In this document: piece after piece, positions 1 through 7,318 of the stretch | How positions within the stretch are numbered: the first letter of the stretch is position 1 | Layout of the letters: every line of letters starts with the position of its first letter | Assembly (NCBI GenBank): GCA_002314195.1 | Contig: DCCQ01000142.1 | Coordinates: forward strand, 1-9,607 | Length of the DNA: 9,607 nt | Reading direction: 5' to 3' | DNA from: Bacteroidales bacterium UBA1077 | GTDB lineage: Bacteria; Bacteroidota; Bacteroidia; Bacteroidales; UBA932 | Translations under genes and position numbers: made by a program | Notes under the pieces: model-generated | Database searches by the model: none | What the model was told of the DNA's origin: nothing | The model's input: the letters and a program-made list of their open reading frames with translations, nothing else

Positions 1-1557
1 GTGGAGTTCGAAGGCAGGATGCTTGAGGTGACCCTCGGCCCTGGTCTTCTTTCCAGCGTCTATGACGGTCTCCAGAACAATCTTACCACGATGGAAGGCG
101 TGTTCCTCAAGAGAGGAGAGTACACCGACCCGCTGGATCACACTAAACTCTGGGACTTCACCCCGACCGCCAAGGTTGGTGACAAGGTCGTCGCCGCCGA
201 CTGGCTCGGAGAGGTGAAGGAAGGCTGGCTGCCTCACAAGATAATGGTTCCGTTCTCATTCAAAGGGGAATATACCGTGAAGAAAATCGCGGAGGCCGGC
301 AAGTACAACATCGACATGGTTGTCGCCGTGCTGACCGGCACCGAAGGCGAGGAGCATTTCGTCACCATGACCCAGAAATGGCCTGTCAAGGTCGCCGTCA
401 AGGCCTACAAGGAGAAACCGAGGCCACAGAAGATCATGGAGACCGGAGTACGATGCATCGACACGTTCAACCCTATCGCCGAGGGCGGCACAGGATTCAT
501 CCCGGGGCCTTTCGGCTGCGGCAAGACAGTGCTCCAGCACGCCATCGCCAAGCAGGGTGAGGCCGACGTGATCGTGATGGCTGCCTGCGGAGAACGCGCC
601 AACGAGGTCGTCGAGATATTCACTGAGTTCCCTGAGCTCATCGACCCTCACACTGGACGCCACCTGATGGAGCGTACCACCATCATCTGCAACACCTCGA
701 ACATGCCTGTCGCCGCCCGTGAGGCATCTGTCTACACGGCGATGACGATTTGTGAATATTACAGGGCGATGGGTCTGAAGTGCCTTCTGCTCGCGGACTC
801 TACCTCCCGTTGGGCGCAGGCCCTGAGGGAGATGTCCAACCGTATGGAGGAGCTTCCTGGAGCCGACGCGTTCCCTGTTGACCTCTCGGCCATCATCTCC
901 AACTTCTACGCCCGCGCGGGAATGGTAGTCCTGAACAACGGCAAGACCGGAGCCGTCACCTTCATCGGAACGGTGTCCCCTGCCGGAGGTAACCTCAAGG
1001 AGCCTGTGACCGAATCCACCAAGAAGGCCGCAAGGTGCTTCTACGGACTGGAGCAGAACCGCGCCGACCAGAAAAGGTATCCTGCCGTCAACCCGATCGA
1101 GTCATATTCAAAGTACCTTGAATATCCTGAGATCATCTCATGGCTCGACGAGCAGGTGGAGCACGGCTGGGTGGCCAATGTGGTCAAGGCCAAGAACCTC
1201 CTGCGCAAAGGACGCGAGGCCAATGAGCAGATCAACATTCTCGGTGATGACGGTGTTCCTGTGGCTTACCACGTAAGCTTCTGGAAGTCAGAGCTCATCG
1301 ACTTTGTATTCCTCCAGCAGGACGCATTCGACGAGACCGACGCCCTCTGTCCGATGGACCGCCAGAAGTACATGCTGGACCTCGTTCTGGACATCTGCGA
1401 CATCGATTTCGACTTCGAGGACTTCGAGAAGTGCCGCGAGTTCTTCAAGGAACTCATCAACGACCTCCGTCAGATGAACTACACCAAGTTCCACAGCGAG
1501 GAATTCGAGAACTACGCTAAGAAGATCAATAAACTTATCGAAGACTATGGCAAATAA
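1..1557 (+). CDS. atpA: V-type ATPase catalytic subunit A (5' end cut by window)
   Basis: This is the catalytic nucleotide-binding subunit of the soluble V1 head, which couples ATP hydrolysis or synthesis to ion transport. The 518 residues seen contain the P-loop GPFGCGKT (169-176), the catalytic glutamate in GERANE (Glu198), the Walker B stretch LLLADSTSRWA (262-272) and the motif PGADAFPVDL. In Enterococcus hirae NtpA the P-loop Lys is 238 and the Glu is 261. The constant offset of 63 implies that about 63 residues lie upstream, so the GTG at base 1 is an internal Val codon and not a start. The insert typical of A subunits lies between the N-terminal barrel and the P-loop (roughly residues 50-130), which separates it from F1 beta. 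The stop overlaps the start of subunit B by 11 bases. The P-loop has Cys173 where many bacterial A subunits have Ala or Ser. Identification is very secure. Confidence 0.97.
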   Translation: MEFEGRMLEVTLGPGLLSSVYDGLQNNLTTMEGVFLKRGEYTDPLDHTKLWDFTPTAKVGDKVVAADWLGEVKEGWLPHKIMVPFSFKGEYTVKKIAEAGKYNIDMVVAVLTGTEGEEHFVTMTQKWPVKVAVKAYKEKPRPQKIMETGVRCIDTFNPIAEGGTGFIPGPFGCGKTVLQHAIAKQGEADVIVMAACGERANEVVEIFTEFPELIDPHTGRHLMERTTIICNTSNMPVAAREASVYTAMTICEYYRAMGLKCLLLADSTSRWAQALREMSNRMEELPGADAFPVDLSAIISNFYARAGMVVLNNGKTGAVTFIGTVSPAGGNLKEPVTESTKKAARCFYGLEQNRADQKRYPAVNPIESYSKYLEYPEIISWLDEQVEHGWVANVVKAKNLLRKGREANEQINILGDDGVPVAYHVSFWKSELIDFVFLQQDAFDETDALCPMDRQKYMLDLVLDICDIDFDFEDFEKCREFFKELINDLRQMNYTKFHSEEFENYAKKINKLIEDYGK

Positions 1558-2869
1558 GGCTTATCAAAGAATATACACAAAGCTGGAAGCCATCACCAAG
1601 GCCACCGTTTCGCTCAAGGCCAAGGGAGTTTCCAACGACGAGCTTGCCGTAGTCGGCGGCAAGCTTGCCCAGGTCGTGAAGACCAAGGGTGATCTCGTCA
1701 CCCTCCAGGTGTTCTCTGGAACCGAGGGCATTCCGACCAACGCCGAGGTCACTTTCCTCGGTGAGCCACCTACACTCAAGGTCAGCGAGCAGCTCTCCGG
1801 ACGTTTCTTCAACGCCTACGGAAAGCCTATCGACGGAGGTCCTGAGGTGGAGGGAGAGGAAAGGGAAATCGGCGGACCGTCCGTGAACCCTTACAAGAGA
1901 CGCCAGCCGTCCGAGCTTATCCCGACTGGTATCGCCGGCATCGACCTCAACAACACCATCGTGTCCGGACAGAAGATCCCGTTCTTCGCCGACTCCGACC
2001 AGCCTTACAACCAGGTTATGGCCGACGTGGCCCTTAGAGCCGATGTCGATAAGATCATCCTCGGCGGTATGGGTCTGTCAAACGATGACTACCTGTTCTT
2101 CCGCCAGGCGTTTGAGAGCGCCGGTGCCCTCGACAGGATCATCTGCTTCGTCAACACGACCGAAGACCCTCCGGTGGAGCGGCTTCTGGTTCCGGATATG
2201 GCTCTTGCCGCCGCCGAGTACTTCGCGGTTGACAAGAACGAGAAGGTGCTCGTGCTCCTCACGGACATGACCCTTTACGCCGACGCTCTCTCGATCGTGT
2301 CCAACCGTATGGACCAGATTCCTTCCAAGGACTCTATGCCAGGCTCCCTCTATTCCGATCTCGCTAAGATCTACGAGAAGGCCGTGCAGCTTCCGACAGA
2401 CGGTTCCATCACCATCATCGCTGTGACCACGCTGAACGATGGAGACATCACCCACGCCATCCCGGACAACACCGGTTACATCACCGAGGGACAGCTCTTC
2501 CTCCGCGCCGACTCCGACTCGGGAAAGATCATCATCGATCCGTTCCGTTCCCTTTCCAGGCTCAAGCAGAGGGTTCAGAACGTCAAGACCCGCGAGGACC
2601 ACAGCCAGGTGATGAACGCCGGAGTACGTCTGTATGCTGACGCCCAGAACGCGAAGACAAAACTGGAGAACGGTTTCGACCTCTCCGACTACGACCACCG
2701 CTGCCTCGACTATGCGAAGGAATATGCCACCAGACTCCTCTCCATCGATGTCAACATCTCCATCACCGAGATGCTCGACACGGCTTGGGAACTGTTCGGC
2801 AAGTACTTCACCAAGGCAGAGACCGGAATCAAGCAATCATTGATCGACAAATACTGGAAAGGTAAGTAA
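1547..2869 (+). CDS. atpB: V-type ATPase nucleotide-binding subunit B
   Basis: This is the non-catalytic subunit that alternates with A in the A3B3 head and supplies an arginine finger to the catalytic site. The 440-residue length is slightly short for the family (about 460). The Walker A position is degenerate (ADSDQPYNQ, 148-156), as expected for B. Other family marks are VLVLLTDMTLYADAL (234-248), ITHAIPDNTGYITEGQ (301-316) and SLSRLK (335-340). Arg338 in SLSRLK corresponds by motif to the E. hirae NtpB arginine finger. The ATG lies inside the end of atpA (11-base overlap) and there is no clear Shine-Dalgarno, so translation is probably coupled. Its TAA overlaps the ATG of the D gene by one base (TAATG). 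A long antisense open frame over this gene is a composition artefact. Confidence 0.97.
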   Translation: MANKAYQRIYTKLEAITKATVSLKAKGVSNDELAVVGGKLAQVVKTKGDLVTLQVFSGTEGIPTNAEVTFLGEPPTLKVSEQLSGRFFNAYGKPIDGGPEVEGEEREIGGPSVNPYKRRQPSELIPTGIAGIDLNNTIVSGQKIPFFADSDQPYNQVMADVALRADVDKIILGGMGLSNDDYLFFRQAFESAGALDRIICFVNTTEDPPVERLLVPDMALAAAEYFAVDKNEKVLVLLTDMTLYADALSIVSNRMDQIPSKDSMPGSLYSDLAKIYEKAVQLPTDGSITIIAVTTLNDGDITHAIPDNTGYITEGQLFLRADSDSGKIIIDPFRSLSRLKQRVQNVKTREDHSQVMNAGVRLYADAQNAKTKLENGFDLSDYDHRCLDYAKEYATRLLSIDVNISITEMLDTAWELFGKYFTKAETGIKQSLIDKYWKGK

Positions 2870-3495
2870 TGCCTATCAAGTTTCAATACAACAAGACTGC
2901 GCTCAACAACCTGCAGAAGCAGCTCAAGATGCGTCAGAAAGCTCTCCCTACGTTGCAGAACAAGGAGAGTGCCCTGAGGCTTGAGGTGCGCAAGGCCAAG
3001 GACAAGAGTGAGCGTCTTCTAAAGGACCTCGAAGAGGCTCAGAGGAAGTATGACTATCTTGCCCCACTGTGGAACGAGTTCGAACCCGGTCTGGTCTCAA
3101 TCAAAGACATTGACCTAGTGACCGTGAAAGTCGCTGGAGTCAAGTGTCCTGAGCTAAAAAGCATTCAGTACGAGATCAGCCCGTTCAACACGTTCATCAA
3201 GCCAGCGTGGTACATCGACGGCGTGGCCATCCTCAAGGATCTGTCCAGACTCGGGATCGAGTCGGAGGTCTACGAGGAGAAGCGGCGCATCCTCGACTTC
3301 CAAAGGAAGAAGACCACGCAGAAGGTGAATCTGTACGAGAAGGTCCAGATTCCTGGCTACCAGGAGGCCATCCGCAAGATCAAGCGCTACATGGAAGACG
3401 AGGAGAACCTGAGCAAGGCATCGTCCAAGATCGTCAAGCAGCGTCACGCTGAAGAGGAATCTGAAGAAGTTATGGAGGAAAGCGGCAATGATTGA
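2869..3495 (+). CDS. atpD: V-type ATPase central-stalk subunit D
   Basis: Subunit D is the rotor shaft that sits in the A3B3 head and passes torque to the membrane ring. The protein has 208 residues, close to the usual ~210. It is built as expected: a basic, coiled-coil-like N-terminal helix (about residues 4-65, rich in K, L, Q, R and E), a central globular stretch, and a second long charged helix (about 120-200) ending in an acidic tail. The position between B and I agrees with the family order in Bacteroidota, Chlamydiae and spirochaetes. It starts at the TAATG junction with atpB and its stop overlaps the start of the I gene by 8 bases. No gene for subunit F, the usual partner of D, is seen in this window. 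Assigned by family pattern and position; no catalytic motif is expected. Confidence 0.93.
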   Translation: MPIKFQYNKTALNNLQKQLKMRQKALPTLQNKESALRLEVRKAKDKSERLLKDLEEAQRKYDYLAPLWNEFEPGLVSIKDIDLVTVKVAGVKCPELKSIQYEISPFNTFIKPAWYIDGVAILKDLSRLGIESEVYEEKRRILDFQRKKTTQKVNLYEKVQIPGYQEAIRKIKRYMEDEENLSKASSKIVKQRHAEEESEEVMEESGND

Positions 3496-5326
3496 GAAAA
3501 TGACTAAATACTCCTTCATTCTTCTCAGCGGGAAGAGTGAGGAATTCCTTAAGAATCTTCAAGAGCTTGGGCTGGTTGACATCACCAGATCATCCAAACC
3601 GGTTGACGAGCACTCCGCGGCTCTCCTCTCGATGACAAACGAGCTAAAGAAGGCCGTCTCCAAACTGGAGTCCATCGACTACACGCAGGATCCTGACTTC
3701 GAGAAGATTGAAGCCGAAGTTGATCCGGACACCAAGTACGACAATCCACTTGAGGCTTTCAAGGAATATTCCACCAGGCTGGACACCCTCAGAAACGAGC
3801 TTGCGCAGGCCAGAAAGGATGTCGAAAGCAGAAGGCCTTGGGGTTGCTACGACAAGTCCGCCTTCGACGCGCTCAAGGAAAAAGGCTACAAGGTTCGCTG
3901 GTACAATGTTTCCAAGAAGGCCTACGACCCTTCATGGTCGAACATATATCCTCTTCAGGAAGTGTTCGATGACGGGAAGAATGTCTGGTTCATCACCATT
4001 TCCGATGACCCGGAATATTCATTGCCTGTAGAGGAATGCACCGCTCCTGAAGGGGACCTAAGGTTCGCTGAAAGGAAGGTTGTGACCTTGACGGAAAGCG
4101 TCATCTCTTGCAAGGCGAGGCTACTGGAGCTGAAGGAATATATTCCTGAAATGCTCAGAAAGTGCGACGAGGATGTAGCCGCCCTTCAGCTGTACCTCGC
4201 TGACGCTGGAGCCGGAAAGGCAGCCGAGGACATGATCACCACCTTCATCGGCTTCGCTCCGGTGGAGAATGAAGCGGCCCTTTGCGCCGAGTTCGACAAG
4301 ATGGACATCGTCTATCTCAAGGAAGAGGCCGTCAAGGACGACAATCCGCCTATCAAGTTCAAGGAGAACAAGTTCGTGAAGATGTTCACGGTTCTGACCG
4401 ACATGTACGGCCGCCCGGCCTACGATGAATTCGACCCGACCCCGTGCATTTCCATATTCTTCACCCTCTTTTTCGCGATGTGCATGGGTGACGCTGGCTA
4501 TGGCATCGCCCTCGCCATCATCGGACTCGCGATGAGGAAAGCCAAAGGCTTCATCGGCTCGATGGCTCCGCTCGTCACCACGCTCGGTGTCGCGACCATC
4601 GTGATGGGAACTGTTCTGCACACATTCTTCGGGATGGACATCTCTACAGCAACATGGGTTCCTGATTGGCTTAAGTCCTGCATGATCAAGGGTACAGTGG
4701 CCGGATACGATGCGCAAATGCTGTTCTCAATCCTGATCGGTATAGTGCACATCAGCGTGGCAATGCTCCTGAAGACCGCCTACGCCATCAGGCGCAATGG
4801 ATTTGCCAACTCGCTCGGGACAATAGGTTGGACTCTCCTGATCGTTGGAGGTGTTATCGCCGGAGGCTTCGCCCTGGCCGGTGTCATCGACTCAGCCGTG
4901 ACCAAATGGATAGTCATCGTGCTTGGAGTTGTTTCCGCTTTGGGAATATTCCTTTTCAACGACATCCACAGGAATCCGCTTGTGAACATCGGCTCAGGCC
5001 TCTACGAGACCTACAACACCGTCACTGGACTTCTTGGCGACGTGCTCAGTTACCTGCGTCTCTACGCACTCGGACTCGCCGGCGGAATGCTCGGCAACGC
5101 ATTCAACCAGCTTGGACTGTCAGTCTATGGAATAGACGTTCCGGGAGTGAACATTCTTTGCTTCGTACTCATCGTTGGCTTCGGACACATCCTGAACCTT
5201 GCGATGTGCTGCCTCGGAGCTTTCGTGCATCCTCTCCGACTCAACTTCCTTGAGTTCTTCAAGAACAGCGATTACGAAGGAACCGGCAAGGCCTACAGCC
5301 CGCTGACAACAAACGATAATAAATAA
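3488..5326 (+). CDS. atpI: V-type ATPase membrane stator subunit I (a-subunit)
   Basis: Subunit I provides the half-channels through which ions reach and leave the proteolipid ring, and anchors the peripheral stalks. The 612-residue protein has a soluble charged N-terminal half (about 1-315) and a hydrophobic C-terminal half with roughly seven or eight membrane segments (about 317-590). Family marks are GDAGYG (334-339), SYLRLYALGLA with Arg524 as the likely essential arginine facing the ring carboxylate, a glycine/histidine-containing helix around His567, and HPLRL (581-585) followed by an acidic residue near the C terminus. It is somewhat shorter than E. hirae NtpI (about 660), mainly in the N-terminal arm. 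The ATG overlaps the end of atpD by 8 bases; an in-frame ATG four codons later is an alternative start. Confidence is high. Confidence 0.95.
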   Translation: MIEKMTKYSFILLSGKSEEFLKNLQELGLVDITRSSKPVDEHSAALLSMTNELKKAVSKLESIDYTQDPDFEKIEAEVDPDTKYDNPLEAFKEYSTRLDTLRNELAQARKDVESRRPWGCYDKSAFDALKEKGYKVRWYNVSKKAYDPSWSNIYPLQEVFDDGKNVWFITISDDPEYSLPVEECTAPEGDLRFAERKVVTLTESVISCKARLLELKEYIPEMLRKCDEDVAALQLYLADAGAGKAAEDMITTFIGFAPVENEAALCAEFDKMDIVYLKEEAVKDDNPPIKFKENKFVKMFTVLTDMYGRPAYDEFDPTPCISIFFTLFFAMCMGDAGYGIALAIIGLAMRKAKGFIGSMAPLVTTLGVATIVMGTVLHTFFGMDISTATWVPDWLKSCMIKGTVAGYDAQMLFSILIGIVHISVAMLLKTAYAIRRNGFANSLGTIGWTLLIVGGVIAGGFALAGVIDSAVTKWIVIVLGVVSALGIFLFNDIHRNPLVNIGSGLYETYNTVTGLLGDVLSYLRLYALGLAGGMLGNAFNQLGLSVYGIDVPGVNILCFVLIVGFGHILNLAMCCLGAFVHPLRLNFLEFFKNSDYEGTGKAYSPLTTNDNK

Positions 5327-5350
5327 TAACAAAATAAACATCAAAAAATT
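5327..5350 (+). promoter_or_regulatory. A-rich leader before the proteolipid gene
   Basis: The other ATPase junctions in the window overlap, but atpI and atpK are separated by 24 bases that are nearly all A or T, with A dominant. There is no GGAGG-like sequence. A-rich, unstructured leaders are the usual translation-start context in Bacteroidota, where Shine-Dalgarno use is weak. The ring needs many copies of K per complex, so independent and strong initiation here is a reasonable inference. No promoter motif can be identified. Confidence 0.4.
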
Positions 5351-5770
5351 ATGAACGAAATTTTAGGTTATCTCGGTCTGGGCCTCATGCTGGCCCTTTC
5401 TGGAATCGGATCTTCCATCGGAACAACCATCGCCGGCAACGCCGCTGAAGGCGCCCTCAAGGTAAACCCTGAGAAGTCAGGAAACTACATGGTACTCTCA
5501 GCCCTTCCGGCCACACAGGGTATCTACGGATTCGTGGCATTCTTCATGTGGCTCGGCAAGGATTTCGCCGCACAGGGTCCGCTGATGTTCGGTGTCGGAA
5601 TCTCTGTAGGACTTGTCTGCATGATCTCCGCCATCCGTCAGGGTATGGTCAGCGCCAACGGTATCGTCGGCATCAGCCAGGGTCACGACGTGTTCACAAA
5701 CACTCTTATCTACGCCGCCCTTCCTGAGTTCTACGCCATCCTTGGACTCGTCGGTGCCATCATGGCTTAA
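5351..5770 (+). CDS. atpK: V-type ATPase proteolipid subunit K (ring c-subunit)
   Basis: This is the rotor-ring subunit that carries the transported ion. The 139 residues form four membrane helices in two hairpins (about 3-28, 46-69, 75-99 and 112-138), i.e. a duplicated c-subunit. Only the second hairpin keeps the ion-binding carboxylate (Glu126 in LPEFY). The first has Gln56 in LPATQGIYG, as in V-type rings. Leu52, Thr55, Gln56, Tyr59, Gln97 and Glu126 correspond with constant spacing to E. hirae NtpK Leu61, Thr64, Gln65, Tyr68, Gln110 and Glu139 (offset 9 in the first hairpin, 13 in the second), which form its Na+ site. Na+ transport is therefore the likely function; this is inference from known residues. 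The protein is shorter than the ~156-residue E. hirae version. It is the last ATPase gene seen. Confidence 0.95.
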   Translation: MNEILGYLGLGLMLALSGIGSSIGTTIAGNAAEGALKVNPEKSGNYMVLSALPATQGIYGFVAFFMWLGKDFAAQGPLMFGVGISVGLVCMISAIRQGMVSANGIVGISQGHDVFTNTLIYAALPEFYAILGLVGAIMA

Positions 5771-5779
5771 GTTGTTTTT

Positions 5780-5827
5780 TTTTGACAGGCTCTGTGAACA
5801 ATCAAGGTTGACATGAGCCTGTTAAAA
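5780..5827 (+). other. long imperfect hairpin in the atpK-glmM spacer
   Basis: The left arm is TTTT, G, ACAGGCTC (5780-5792) and the right arm is GAGCCTGT, T, AAAA (5815-5827). They pair as 8 perfect base pairs plus one G-U pair plus four A-T pairs. Past a single bulged T (5814), TGT (5793-5795) pairs with ACA (5811-5813). The loop is about 15 bases. The U-rich side is 5' and the A-rich side is 3', the reverse of an intrinsic terminator, so it is more likely an RNA stability or processing element, or a control structure ahead of glmM. Function is not known. Confidence 0.5.
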
Positions 5828-5853
5828 CGTCATCACTACAAAAACAGGGGTAT

Positions 5854-7311
5854 ATGTCGCTGATAAAATCAATTTCCGGCATACGCGGAACCATTGGAGG
5901 AAAGCCCGGAGACGGGCTTTCTCCTATTGACATCGTAAAGTTCACCTACGCCTACTGCGCCACACTCCCGTCAAGGAAGCCGCAGCCAAACGGTGAGAAG
6001 TACAAAATAGTTGTCGGTAAGGACGCCAGACTGTCCGGAGCCATGGTCGAGAATCTTGTCATTGGATCACTGATGGCCTGCGGAGTCGATGTGGTGAAGA
6101 TCGGATTCGCCTCCACCCCGACCACAGAGATGGCCGTGACCTTCGCCAAGGCTGACGGCGGAATCATACTCACAGCCTCCCACAACCCACGCCAGTGGAA
6201 CGCCCTCAAGCTTCTCAACGAGCGCGGAGAGTTCCTTACCGCAGCAGAAGGACAGGCAATCCTTGACCTCGCCGAGACAGAGGACTTCAATTTCGCCGAT
6301 GTGGACGATCTCGGTCACGTCACCGAACACGACTACACCGACGAGCATCTGGACGCCGTCCTCGCTCTTGAGGCTGTGGACGTGCAAGCCGTCAAAAACG
6401 CTCACTTCAAGGTCGTACTGGATGCAATCAACTCGGTAGGCGGAATCATCATGCCAAGGCTTTTGGAAAGGCTTGGTGTAGAGTGCGTCAAACTCAACTG
6501 CGACCCGACCGGCGACTTCGCCCACAACCCGGAACCGCTGCCGAAAAATCTCACGGAACTCAGCGAGACCGTTGTCAAAGAACACGCCGACCTCGGAATC
6601 TCCGTCGATCCCGATGTGGACCGCCTGGCGTTCATCTGCGAGAACGGCGAGCCGTTTGTCGAGGAATATACCCTCGTCAGCGTGGCCAGTTACCTCTTCG
6701 AGAGAGCCGCCTCAATCGCACGAAAAGAAGGCAAAACCCTCGCGGAAGTAACGGCTCCTTACAAACCTGTCTCCTGCTCCAACCTCTCTTCCAGCCGCGC
6801 CCTGCGGGACGTGACGGAGGAATATGGCGGTGTATATCACGCCGCGGCGGTCGGAGAGGTCAACGTCACCACGAAGATGCGAGAGACCGGAGCCCTTATC
6901 GGTGGAGAAGGCAACGGAGGTGTCATCTACCCTGCCATCCACTACGGCCGTGACGCAATGGTCGGAGTGGCTCTGTTCCTTTCCAACCTTGCCCACAAGA
7001 AGATGAAGGTCAGCGAGCTCAAGAAGACCTACCCGGAGTACCACATCGCGAAGAACAAGATCGAACTCAGCGACAAGGCGCTCATCGACAAGATTCTTGA
7101 AGAGATGAAGAAGGAATATTCCAAAGAGGACATCAATGACATCGACGGCGTGAAGATCAGTTTCGAGTCCAAGCGTCAGTGGGTTCACCTGCGCCGCTCC
7201 AACACCGAGCCTATCATCCGCATCTACTCCGAGGCCCCGACCCTCGCCGCCGCGGAAGCACTTGCCAACGAGGTCATAGGTATCGCTGAGAAGGTTATAG
7301 ATAACAAATAA
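5854..7311 (+). CDS. glmM: phosphoglucosamine mutase (GlmM-type alpha-D-phosphohexomutase)
   Basis: A member of the alpha-D-phosphohexomutase superfamily. The most likely reaction is GlcN-6-P to GlcN-1-P, feeding UDP-GlcNAc for peptidoglycan and LPS in the cytoplasm. The four active-site loops are visible: the phosphoserine loop TASHNP (Ser109), the metal loop DPDVDR (252-257), the sugar loop GGEGNGG (350-356) and the phosphate-binding loop RRSNTEP (447-453). The sugar loop is GEGNG-like rather than the GEQSG of proteobacterial GlmM, as in archaeal-like members; this leaves phosphomannomutase or phosphoglucomutase activity possible. At 485 residues it is slightly longer than the usual 445-465. 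It starts 83 bases after atpK, behind the hairpin, and its stop is only 7 bases from the next gene, so the two probably share a transcript. Confidence 0.88.
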   Translation: MSLIKSISGIRGTIGGKPGDGLSPIDIVKFTYAYCATLPSRKPQPNGEKYKIVVGKDARLSGAMVENLVIGSLMACGVDVVKIGFASTPTTEMAVTFAKADGGIILTASHNPRQWNALKLLNERGEFLTAAEGQAILDLAETEDFNFADVDDLGHVTEHDYTDEHLDAVLALEAVDVQAVKNAHFKVVLDAINSVGGIIMPRLLERLGVECVKLNCDPTGDFAHNPEPLPKNLTELSETVVKEHADLGISVDPDVDRLAFICENGEPFVEEYTLVSVASYLFERAASIARKEGKTLAEVTAPYKPVSCSNLSSSRALRDVTEEYGGVYHAAAVGEVNVTTKMRETGALIGGEGNGGVIYPAIHYGRDAMVGVALFLSNLAHKKMKVSELKKTYPEYHIAKNKIELSDKALIDKILEEMKKEYSKEDINDIDGVKISFESKRQWVHLRRSNTEPIIRIYSEAPTLAAAEALANEVIGIAEKVIDNK

Positions 7312-7318
7312 ATAAAAT

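Noticed and set aside
1..3. GTG at the first base as the start of subunit A
   Set aside because: The P-loop and catalytic Glu are both 63 residues earlier than in E. hirae NtpA, and the sequence begins inside the N-terminal barrel, so the gene starts upstream of the window.
2078..2836. 252-residue open frame on the minus strand
   Set aside because: It lies wholly antisense to the well-conserved atpB and has no recognisable domain; long antisense frames are common in GC-rich genes with strong third-base bias.
4121..4717. 198-residue minus-strand open frame
   Set aside because: Antisense to atpI, His/Glu/Val-rich composition typical of a shadow frame, no motif.
5756..5783. Intrinsic terminator after atpK (GCCATCATGGC then T9)
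   Set aside because: The stem is only 4-5 pairs with a 1-3 base loop and is separated from the T run by 8 bases, too weak to call; the larger hairpin just downstream has the wrong U/A polarity.
5782..5813. Two TTGACA words as -35 boxes for glmM
   Set aside because: No matching -10 at the right spacing, and Bacteroidota promoters use a different consensus; both words are also part of the hairpin.
5846..5850. AGGGG as a Shine-Dalgarno sequence for glmM
   Set aside because: Only 3 bases from the ATG and a poor match to the anti-Shine-Dalgarno, in a phylum where such sites matter little.
6067..7188. Two minus-strand open frames of 172 and 158 residues (6067-6585 and 6712-7188)
   Set aside because: Both are antisense to glmM, whose four active-site loops are intact; no sign of real coding.
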